Shown here piece by piece: positions 38,186-43,483 of a stretch of DNA of 43,483 nucleotides. Each line of letters starts with the position of its first letter. Position 1 is the stretch's first letter. Source of the DNA: a virus; the IMG/VR virus record IMGVR_UViG_3300025512_000026, positions 1 to 43,483 of that record; one strand, written 5' to 3'. The notes beneath the pieces were generated by a model. That model was not told where the DNA came from, did no database searches, and worked only from the letters and a program-made list of their open reading frames with translations. Made by a program: the position numbers and the translations under genes.

Positions 38186-38209
38186 GGGGGGACTAAACGT
38201 CCTCCCCCC
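38186..38209. repeat. GC-rich inverted repeat at the end of a small early gene
   Basis: GGGGGGAC (38186-38193) and GTCC-T-CCCCCC (38199-38209) can form a stem around TAAAC. It covers the last codons and stop of the gene at 38193. No U tract follows on either strand; it might attenuate transcription or pause polymerase. Confidence 0.4.
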
Positions 38210-38402
38210 TCCCCGCCAGCTCCTCGATGATGTCCCAGCCGGCAGCGTGGTAGGCCTCCAGGACACGCTCGATCTCTTCCTTGGTCATGGGCAGTGGTTC
38301 TACGACCTGGATTAGCGTATTGCCGGCTCTGTACGTGTGGACTTTGCGCTCCATATTCTCACCCCGTACATGTGTATGCGGGCGCCTAGCGGTCTGGGCC
38401 AT
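38193..38402 (-). CDS. Small early phage protein (69 aa)
   Basis: Contains KVHTYRAGNTLIQVVEPLPMTKEEIERVLEAYHAAGWDIIEEL: a short strand hairpin followed by a helix, a pattern of small Firmicute phage proteins without known role. GGGAG precedes the ATG at 38402; an ATG at 38354 with GGTGAG is an alternative that would drop a basic N-terminal stretch. Confidence 0.6.
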   Translation of the reverse strand: MAQTARRPHTHVRGENMERKVHTYRAGNTLIQVVEPLPMTKEEIERVLEAYHAAGWDIIEELAGRGEDV

Positions 38403-38433
38403 GGTAATTTCTCCCTTCTATGCCGAATAGCGA

Positions 38434-38655
38434 TTAAAGATAAACCCGGTTCTCGGGAGCCAGCGGACGGTCATGCTCCTGATCTGTGTAGAAGAATTCA
38501 CGTGGGTTCTCGTCCGCTTTGTCCCGCTTAATCTGGGATATATACTGGCGGATCGTGTTTAAGCTTTTGGCACTCCAACCGCCGTGCAGATGCTCGCCGA
38601 TGTTGGAACGCGGATCAAGTCTGTCGCTGGTGTAGTATAAGGCATAGCGTTTCAT
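38434..38655 (-). CDS. Small early phage protein (73 aa)
   Basis: The product starts MKRYALYYTSDRLDPRSNIGEHLHGGWSAKSLNTIRQYISQIKRDKADENP. AAGGAGG inside the end of the Cro-like gene lies seven bases before this ATG (TGATG overlap), so it is coupled to that regulator. A C-terminal acidic stretch (FFYTDQEHDRPLAPENRVYL) follows. No known family. Confidence 0.65.
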   Translation of the reverse strand: MKRYALYYTSDRLDPRSNIGEHLHGGWSAKSLNTIRQYISQIKRDKADENPREFFYTDQEHDRPLAPENRVYL

Positions 38656-38891
38656 CACACGGCCTCCTTAGGCAACTCATACAATGAGTTAAATACATCT
38701 AAAAAAAGCTCCTCTTTGGGGACACCAAGCACTTTTTCTAAAAGGAGCATTTTTTCAATCGAAGGCCTTGTGCGACCTCTTTCCCAGTGACTATAGGTTT
38801 GCTGTTCAACCCCGCATAAGCCAGCTATTTCAGCCTGTGTCCGTTTACCGCGTGCGGCAATGAGCGTTGATCTCTCGTGAAGTACTTCCAT
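38655..38891 (-). CDS. Cro-like XRE regulator, first gene of the early operon
   Basis: A 78-residue helix-turn-helix protein: LIAARGKRTQAEIAGLCGVEQQTYSHWERGRTRPSIEKMLLLEKVLGVPKEELF. As first gene under the divergent promoter facing the repressor, it takes the position of Cro. AAAGGTGG precedes the ATG. It probably binds the same three operators to lower repressor synthesis during lytic growth (inference from position). Confidence 0.8.
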   Translation of the reverse strand: MEVLHERSTLIAARGKRTQAEIAGLCGVEQQTYSHWERGRTRPSIEKMLLLEKVLGVPKEELFLDVFNSLYELPKEAV

Positions 38892-38907
38892 GTTTAATCA
38901 CCACCTT

Positions 38908-38924
38908 TACTCATATTATGAGTA
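38908..38924. promoter_or_regulatory. Operator O1 (TACTCATATTATGAGTA)
   Basis: A 17-bp operator with arms TACTCA and TGAGTA around five bases, between the start of the Cro-like gene and the -10 of its promoter, close to the expected transcription start. Confidence 0.75.
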
Positions 38925-38935
38925 TGACTAATCTA

Positions 38936-38964
38936 AATATATACTCATATTACGAGTATGTCAA
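38936..38964 (-). promoter_or_regulatory. Early (PR-like) promoter
   Basis: On the minus strand TTGACA (38964-38959), a 17-base spacer and TATATT (38941-38936). The -35 is perfect, and the spacer is exactly operator O2, so a bound repressor would sit between the two elements. Drives the Cro-like gene and the early operon. Confidence 0.85.
38942..38958. promoter_or_regulatory. Operator O2 (TACTCATATTACGAGTA)
   Basis: A 17-bp copy of O1 with one change in the inner part (ACGAGTA for ATGAGTA). It fills the -35/-10 spacer of the early promoter. Confidence 0.75.
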
Positions 38965-38971
38965 GAGTAAT

Positions 38972-38988
38972 TACTGTATTTTTGAGTA
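38972..38988. promoter_or_regulatory. Operator O3 (TACTGTATTTTTGAGTA), degenerate
   Basis: A weaker copy with TACT and GAGTA kept at the same 17-bp length. Centre-to-centre distances are 34 (O1-O2) and 30 (O2-O3). It overlaps the -35 region of the rightward repressor promoter, suggesting autoregulation. Confidence 0.6.
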
Positions 38989-39013
38989 AATGTTTTCTTT
39001 AACTATTTATAAT
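38982..39013 (+). promoter_or_regulatory. Repressor (PRM-like) promoter
   Basis: A good TATAAT lies at 39008-39013 upstream of the repressor. The nearest -35-like hexamer, TTGAGT (38982-38987), is at a long 20-base spacing and overlaps O3. This is a weak promoter by sequence, as expected for an activated or autoregulated repressor gene. Confidence 0.55.
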
Positions 39014-39040
39014 AGTAAAATGGTTTTGAGGTGTTAGGAA

Positions 39041-39355
39041 ATGTTAGGCAAACGTCTTAAAACTCTTCGTGAAGCAAAAGGTTTGACTCAACAACAACTG
39101 GGCGAACTAATAAATTTGTCGCAACAAACAATAGGCCATTATGAAGTAGGTAGAGCAAGCCCTGACGCAGAAACATTAATAAAACTAGCTGATTATTTTC
39201 AGACTTCGGTGGATCAACTCCTCGGCCGCACCAACATCCGCACCCCCATCGAAACCATCGCCGCCCATCACGAGGGTGATGAGTGGACGGAGGACGAGCT
39301 GGAAGACATAGAGAACTTTAAGGATTTTGTACGAATGAAGAGGGAGAAAAAGTAA
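39041..39355 (+). CDS. XRE-family prophage repressor
   Basis: A 104-residue repressor. The helix-turn-helix is RLKTLREAKGLTQQQLGELINLSQQTIGHYEVGRASPDAETLIKLADYFQTSVDQLLG (residues about 5-62), typical of ImmR/CI-like regulators. An acidic linker (HHEGDEWTEDELEDIENFKDFV) and basic tail (RMKREKK) follow. It lacks a LexA-type peptidase domain, so autocleavage is unlikely. The ImmA-like peptidase encoded downstream would be the inactivating protease. Base composition is AT-rich like its neighbour. GAGGTGTTAGG precedes the ATG. A palindrome AAAAAGTAATTACTTTTT covers its stop. Confidence 0.88.
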   Translation: MLGKRLKTLREAKGLTQQQLGELINLSQQTIGHYEVGRASPDAETLIKLADYFQTSVDQLLGRTNIRTPIETIAAHHEGDEWTEDELEDIENFKDFVRMKREKK

Positions 39356-39386
39356 TTACTTTTTTTTGAGAAGGGCGGAGGAAGCA

Positions 39387-40448
39387 ATGACGTTTGAAGA
39401 GCAAATTAAAAGCTTTGCGGAGAGAGCAAAGTCGATTAAAACCAGCATTGCAACCGAGGAAGCTACAAAGACGTCATTAGTTATGCCTTTTTTCCAGATA
39501 TTGGGGTATGATGTTTTTAATCCCAATGAATTTACCCCCGAGTATGTGGCCGATGTCGGGATCAAAAAAGGTGAAAAAGTAGATTACGCAATCCTGCAAA
39601 ACAAGAAGCCTGTTATCTTGATAGAAGCCAAGTCTATAAAAGAAGCTTTAACTAATCACGATTCACAATTATTTAGATATTTCGGAACGACAACGGCTAA
39701 ATTTGCGATTCTAACAAATGGAGCCGTTTATAGGTTTTATACCGATCTGGATGAACCTAATAAAATGGACAATACACCATTCCTAGAAATTGATGTCCTT
39801 GATTTAAAAGAACCGCAGATACAAGAGTTAAAAAAGTTTTGTAAAGATTGTTTTGATTTAAATAAAATCATTGATACGGCCTCTGAGCTTAAATACCTAG
39901 GATTAATTAGAAACGTGTTGAAAGATATTTTTTCTAACCCATCAGACGCTTATGTAAGGTTTATACTTGGATGCGGGGTCTTTGAAAGCCCAAAAACCCA
40001 GAGCGTCGTAGACAAGTTCAAACCTTTAGTAAAAAAATCCATAAGTGCCTACATAAACGAATTAGTAAATGAAAAGATCCAAACAGCGCTAAAAACAGAT
40101 GAAGATCAAGAAAAAACACTGAAAGAACAGGGGGTAGAACTCGAGGACACTGCTCACACCGTAACCACAGAGAGCGAAATAGAAGCTTACTACATAGTAA
40201 AATCTATTTTGCGAAACCACATAGACAGCTCTTTAATTACGTATAAAGATACCCAATCCTATTTTGGCATCCTGTTTGACAATAAAGTCACAAAATGGAT
40301 ATGCAGACTGTATTTGAGGGATCGTGCCATGTTTATGTATATGCAAGACGAGAACAAAGAATTTAGTAAGTACCCGATTACCAAACTCGACGATTTATAT
40401 AAACATTCTGATATCCTAGTCAAAAAGGCCATGTCTTTTTCTAAGTAA
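39387..40448 (+). CDS. Solitary HsdR N-terminal-type nuclease
   Basis: A 353-residue protein with the N-terminal nuclease domain of type I restriction R subunits (PD-(D/E)xK): FFQILGYDVFNPNEFTPEYVADVGIKKGEKVDYAILQNKKPVILIEAKSI, with Asp66 and Glu80-x-Lys82 as catalytic set. LFRYFGTTTAKFAILTNGAVYRFY follows. There is no helicase part; the C-terminal half is helical and of unknown role. Such stand-alone proteins are common next to prophage repressors. A superinfection or defence role is inferred. ATG at 39387 follows GGAGGAAG; codons upstream in frame are not used. AT-rich. Confidence 0.8.
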   Translation: MTFEEQIKSFAERAKSIKTSIATEEATKTSLVMPFFQILGYDVFNPNEFTPEYVADVGIKKGEKVDYAILQNKKPVILIEAKSIKEALTNHDSQLFRYFGTTTAKFAILTNGAVYRFYTDLDEPNKMDNTPFLEIDVLDLKEPQIQELKKFCKDCFDLNKIIDTASELKYLGLIRNVLKDIFSNPSDAYVRFILGCGVFESPKTQSVVDKFKPLVKKSISAYINELVNEKIQTALKTDEDQEKTLKEQGVELEDTAHTVTTESEIEAYYIVKSILRNHIDSSLITYKDTQSYFGILFDNKVTKWICRLYLRDRAMFMYMQDENKEFSKYPITKLDDLYKHSDILVKKAMSFSK

Positions 40449-40513
40449 AAACACCTATACTGTGTCTGGTAGGTGCCCTATTCCCACACTTGAACAATAA
40501 GGAGTGACACCAG

Positions 40514-40813
40514 ATGACTGATCGCGAGCTGCTGGAGCTTATCGCAAGCCAGGTAGGCGGGCTTACCAACCGAGTAGATACACTTACAAAAGATATGGCT
40601 GAAGTCAAACAAAACATGGCGACCAAAGACGAGATGGCTTTAGTCAAAGACGACCTGACTTCAGTCAGAGCCACCGTTATCCGCATCGAAAACGACCACG
40701 GACAAAAACTTGGCGCCCTGTTTGACGGGTACAAGCTTAATTCTGAAAAACTAGATCGCATTGAAGCCGAAGTCACAAAACACGATGAAATAATCTTACG
40801 ACGAATCCGGTAG
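40514..40813 (+). CDS. Coiled-coil protein of unknown function (99 aa)
   Basis: A heptad-rich protein (LTNRVDTLTKDMAEVKQNMATKDEMALVKDDL... SVRATVIRIENDHGQKLGALFDGYKLNSEKLDRIEAEVTKHDEIILRR). The RIENDHGQKLGALFDGYK block recurs in Firmicute prophages next to repressor/peptidase modules. AAGGAG precedes the ATG. It has no DNA-binding motif or membrane segment. Between 40449 and 40513 only a short CACCTA/TAGGTG hairpin is seen. Confidence 0.7.
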   Translation: MTDRELLELIASQVGGLTNRVDTLTKDMAEVKQNMATKDEMALVKDDLTSVRATVIRIENDHGQKLGALFDGYKLNSEKLDRIEAEVTKHDEIILRRIR

Positions 40814-40825
40814 CGAGGACCCACC

Positions 40826-41269
40826 ATGTACGAAGAGATACTACAAGAAGCACATGAGGAAGGCGTCGAGGTGGTCTACCTCCCGCTCCGTGGTAAACTT
40901 AAAGGCCTGTACAGTTGCAATGTAATCGCCATCAACGGCAACACAGCAACGGAAGCGGAGAAGGCCTGCATCTTGGCCGAGGAGCTTGGCCACTACCACA
41001 CAACCGCAGGAGACATCCTAGACCAGACAAACACACAGAACCGCAAGCAAGAGCGCCAGGCACGCGCCTGGGGCTATAGAAGGCTGGTTCCGCTAGGCAA
41101 GCTGATGGATGCACACCAAGCAGGCACGAAAAACCAGGATGCGATCGCCGAACACTTAAACGTTACCGACCAATTTTTAATGGCAGCGCTAAGCTATTAC
41201 ATAGAAAAATACGGGATTGAGTTGGAAAAATTGATTAATAAGCCGTCTAAACCACTTAATGTAGAATAA
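40826..41269 (+). CDS. immA: ImmA/IrrE-like metallopeptidase
   Basis: A 147-residue zinc peptidase of the ImmA/IrrE family, which in ICEBs1 and related elements cleaves the XRE repressor ImmR after DNA damage. The active motif is ILAEELGHYHTT (residues 49-60). It keeps Glu53, His56 and His58, but the first His of HExxH is Glu52, a variant seen in ImmA-type proteins. ATG follows after a 12-base gap to the previous stop. Together with the repressor at 39041 it makes an induction switch. Confidence 0.85.
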   Translation: MYEEILQEAHEEGVEVVYLPLRGKLKGLYSCNVIAINGNTATEAEKACILAEELGHYHTTAGDILDQTNTQNRKQERQARAWGYRRLVPLGKLMDAHQAGTKNQDAIAEHLNVTDQFLMAALSYYIEKYGIELEKLINKPSKPLNVE

Positions 41270-41289
41270 AATTATTTGGAGGGTTGATA

Positions 41290-41844
41290 ATGGGAAAACT
41301 TCAAAAAGGATTAGCCGTAGTATTGTTTGTAGTCGTCGCGTTTGCCAGCGGAGTTTGGGCGAGTCCGGCAATCACCTTGATTGTGAACGGACGAAGAGCC
41401 AGTGCAGAGGTGCGGATTATTAACGGCGTTTCTTTTCTGCCTCTCCGTGCTGTCGCTGACCTACTCGAAGTTCCAGTACATTGGAACGGCAGCACCAGAA
41501 CTATTACCGTGGGAACAGCGGCACCCCCTGGAGGCGCCCCCTCTCCGATAGCGGAAGAAGGGGTCTATCGAGTCAGGAATCTGGTTTTTTCCGATGTCCA
41601 AGTAAAGCTTAATGTGTTAGAAATGTGGGATGTTTCTGCCCAGTTAAGAAACAATGATACCAGGGATTATTCGGTCATTACTTTTACAGCCGCCTTTTTT
41701 GACAGCACCGGCAGGCGCATTGGGACTGCCAACGGAACGGTTCTCGATATAAAAAGAGGAGAAACCAAAACGGTTCAAATGCTAACTACTGACAACTTAA
41801 GCGGGTTTACGAGAATCACGTTTCAGGTTGACGCGGCGTTTTAG
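41290..41844 (+). CDS. Secreted copper-amine-oxidase-N / FxLYD-like protein
   Basis: A 184-residue exported protein. The signal peptide (residues 1-25, MGKLQKGLAVVLFVVVAFASGVWAS) is followed by one copper-amine-oxidase-N repeat (ITLIVNGRRASAEVRIINGVSFLPLRAVADLLEVPVHWNGSTRTITV). After a Pro-rich hinge (APPGGAPSPIAEEG) comes an FxLYD-like beta sandwich (VSAQLRNNDTRDYSVITFTAAFFDSTGRRIGTANGTVLDIKRGETKTVQ). ATG at 41290 is seven bases after GGAGGG. Same domain type as the cargo gene at 3158. Likely lysogenic-conversion cargo on the cell surface. Confidence 0.82.
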   Translation: MGKLQKGLAVVLFVVVAFASGVWASPAITLIVNGRRASAEVRIINGVSFLPLRAVADLLEVPVHWNGSTRTITVGTAAPPGGAPSPIAEEGVYRVRNLVFSDVQVKLNVLEMWDVSAQLRNNDTRDYSVITFTAAFFDSTGRRIGTANGTVLDIKRGETKTVQMLTTDNLSGFTRITFQVDAAF

Positions 41845-41860
41845 TAAGAGCAATGTTTAA

Positions 41861-41886
41861 GGCCTCCCTCGAGGCTTTTCTTTTTA
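41861..41886 (+). terminator. Terminator between the lysogeny module and the recombinase
   Basis: GCCTC-CCTC-GAGGC (41862-41875) followed by TTTTCTTTTTATC on the plus strand. It isolates the recombinase gene from lysogeny transcription, so the recombinase needs its own promoter. None of the usual sigma-A or sigma-E patterns is clear in the remaining 34 bases. Confidence 0.82.
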
Positions 41887-41920
41887 TCTGCTCTCACCAA
41901 ACCTAAACCGAGGTGATACG

Positions 41921-43483
41921 ATGGAACGCGTTGCGATATACCTTAGAAAGTCACGCCAGGATATAGAAGCAGAGTCTCGCGGCGAGGGTGAGACTCTGGC
42001 CAAACACAAAACAGCCCTGCTGAAGTTGGCAAAACAGCAGGGCTTAAACATAGTGCGCATATTCGAGGAAATCGCCTCCGGAGAGAGCCTTATCCACCGG
42101 CCGCAAATGCTGGCGCTTTTAAAGGCTGTAGAATCCGGCGAATATGACGGCGTCCTAGTCATGGATATGGATCGCTTGGGCAGGGGCAACATGCGGGAGC
42201 AGGGTCTCATCCTGGAGACGTTCCAAGAGTCCGGGACAAAAATCATCACGCCCCGAAAGACCTATGACCTCTCCAATGAGTTCGATGAGGAGTATTCCGA
42301 GTTTGAAACCTTCATGGCCAGACGTGAGCTGAAGCTCATCACCAGGCGGCTCCAGCGTGGCCGTATTGCGTCGGTACGGGAAGGGAGATATCTTGGCACC
42401 CGTCCCCCCTACGGCTACGAACTGGCCGAAATTGGCGGCCACAGAACGCTTATTCCGCATCCGGATCAGGCCACCATTGTACGGATGATATATGACTGGT
42501 ACACGGATCCGACAAAGAGTATGGGCGCCAACAACATCGCAAACGAGCTAAACGCTATGAACATCCCCTCTTACTCCGGGCAACAGTGGGATGGCTCCGT
42601 CATCCGGAATGTTTTGAAGAACCCTGTCTATACCGGAAAAATAAAATGGCGCCAGAAGGAGCGGAAAAAATCAGCAGATCCGAGCAAAATCACTGAAAGC
42701 AGGACTAGGCCAAAGTCTGAGTGGATAATCGTAGAGGGCAAGCACGAACCGCTTGTAGACGAAACGATATTCGCCCAGGCGCAAAGCATACTAAGCAGCC
42801 GAACGCATACACCGGTAAAGCCTAAGCAGGCACTCGCAAACCCTCTGGCCGGGCTGATCCGCTGCGAACTGTGTGGGTTCTCCATGGTGCTCAGGCCGTA
42901 CGTCCAGCAAAAGCCGCACATCATCTGCCAGAATCGGCTCTGCCCCAATAAGAGTGCACGCTTCGAATTTGTAGAGCAGAAACTCCTTGATGCACTTCAG
43001 GAGTGGCTTACTGAGTATAAAGCCCAGTGGGGCAAACGCCGGCGCCGAGAGCCGGACAGCGAGGCCGTGGAGCTGCGCAAGTCAGCCTTGCAATCCCTGC
43101 AGCGCGAACTGGCGGAACTTGAAAAGCAAAAAGAACGGCTACATGACTTCCTGGAGCGCGGGGTATACGACGAAGCTACATATCTGGACAGGTCACAGAA
43201 CCTAGCCAGCCGCATCGAAGAGACTAGGCACGGCATTGCAAACACCGAAGTAGCCCTGGGCGATGAAATTAAGCGGGCCAAAGCCCAGATGGACATCATA
43301 CCGAGTGTGGAAAACGCGCTGAAGCTCTACCACCGAACCGAGGACCAAAAAAAGAAAAACGCACTCCTCAAAAGCGTAGTGGAGTGCGCGATGTACCTTA
43401 AAGAGAAACACCAGAAAGGCGACAACTTTAAACTCGTTATATATCCGAAGCTCCCGCCTAGTACAGATATAAACCAGACGTAA
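41921..43483 (+). CDS. spoIVCA: Large serine recombinase (SpoIVCA-like), sigK element integrase/excisionase
   Basis: A 520-residue large serine recombinase. The resolvase domain (1-150) has YLRKSRQD with the nucleophile Ser11, VLVMDMDRLGRG and EFDEEYSEFETFMARRELKLITRRLQRG. The recombinase domain follows (RPPYGYELAE..., VLKNPVYTGKIKW). A zinc ribbon has Cys315, Cys318, Cys336 and Cys341 (CELCGF...CQNRLCP), and a coiled coil extends over about 375-450. It lies at the edge of the element, facing out toward the missing sigK 5' half, as SpoIVCA does. GAGGTGATACG precedes the ATG. Its final codons and stop form the right attachment arm. Confidence 0.92.
   Translation: MERVAIYLRKSRQDIEAESRGEGETLAKHKTALLKLAKQQGLNIVRIFEEIASGESLIHRPQMLALLKAVESGEYDGVLVMDMDRLGRGNMREQGLILETFQESGTKIITPRKTYDLSNEFDEEYSEFETFMARRELKLITRRLQRGRIASVREGRYLGTRPPYGYELAEIGGHRTLIPHPDQATIVRMIYDWYTDPTKSMGANNIANELNAMNIPSYSGQQWDGSVIRNVLKNPVYTGKIKWRQKERKKSADPSKITESRTRPKSEWIIVEGKHEPLVDETIFAQAQSILSSRTHTPVKPKQALANPLAGLIRCELCGFSMVLRPYVQQKPHIICQNRLCPNKSARFEFVEQKLLDALQEWLTEYKAQWGKRRRREPDSEAVELRKSALQSLQRELAELEKQKERLHDFLERGVYDEATYLDRSQNLASRIEETRHGIANTEVALGDEIKRAKAQMDIIPSVENALKLYHRTEDQKKKNALLKSVVECAMYLKEKHQKGDNFKLVIYPKLPPSTDINQT
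43462..43483 (+). other. Right attachment half-site, overlapping the recombinase 3' end
   Basis: TACAGATATA (43462-43471), eight bases, GTAA (43480-43483). This mirrors the left half-site at 285-306 with the same spacing. The GTAA is the end of codon ACG plus stop TAA. The core itself and the sigK 5' half lie beyond the window. Confidence 0.72.

Noticed and set aside
1-43483. tRNA, rRNA, CRISPR array, insertion sequence or tyrosine integrase
   Set aside because: None seen on either strand; the direct repeats found are too short or irregular for a CRISPR array.

Overview
The window is a complete temperate siphovirus-type prophage inserted in the sporulation sigma factor gene sigK, a 'skin-like' element. 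The left edge (1-315, minus strand) carries the C-terminal half of SigK (region 4 with its helix-turn-helix, ending at a stop codon at base 1). The right edge (41921-43483, plus strand) is a large serine recombinase in the position SpoIVCA occupies in Bacillus subtilis. The two ends carry matching inverted half-sites (TACAGATATA, 8 bases, GTAA). The left one runs into AATGA, the core reported for the B. subtilis sigK rearrangement. The right one forms the last codons and the stop codon of the recombinase. The N-terminal half of sigK should lie just beyond base 43483. The host is therefore an endospore-forming Firmicute. Moderate GC, cell-wall proteins with copper-amine-oxidase-N domains and the cell-wall hydrolase style point to Clostridia or Negativicutes rather than Bacillus, but the genus cannot be fixed from this window.

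Layout. 1-316: sigK 3' half and attachment arm. 316-1716: an AT-rich cargo unit with a SppA/ClpP-fold (SDH-type) serine protease between two minus-strand terminators. 1740-3043: lysis module (amidase, small Cys protein, holin-like protein, XhlA-like protein). 3078-4985: two plus-strand cargo genes, one with copper-amine-oxidase-N and GH18-like domains, lying against the flow of the late operon. 5048-26420: minus-strand late operon in standard order when read right to left: TerS, TerL, portal, MuF, small genes, protease/scaffold, decoration, major capsid, four connector/completion proteins, tail tube, tail chaperone with a probable -2 frameshift, tape measure, Dit, fibre-like protein, Tal, small proteins, and a large GH18 tail protein. 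26518-38891: minus-strand early operon of small, tightly overlapped genes: Cro-like regulator, XRE regulator, SbcC/Rad50-like ATPase, RecT, MBL-fold hydrolase, C5 cytosine methyltransferase, PAPS-reductase-family protein, DnaD-like replication protein, VRR-NUC nuclease and several zinc-ribbon proteins. 38892-39040: divergent control region with three 17-bp operators. 39041-41844: plus-strand lysogeny module: XRE repressor, HsdR-N nuclease, coiled-coil protein, ImmA-like metallopeptidase and a secreted copper-amine-oxidase-N protein. 41921-43483: recombinase.

How it works together (inference). In vegetative cells the repressor silences the early promoter, whose -35/-10 spacer is exactly one operator. 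ImmA-type cleavage would relieve this and give a lytic cycle. In the sporulating mother cell the recombinase should excise the element and rebuild sigK. Unlike the small or decayed skin elements of some species, every essential phage module looks open and intact, so the sigK intervening element here may be a functional phage. Nothing resembling tRNA, rRNA, CRISPR or an insertion sequence was seen.
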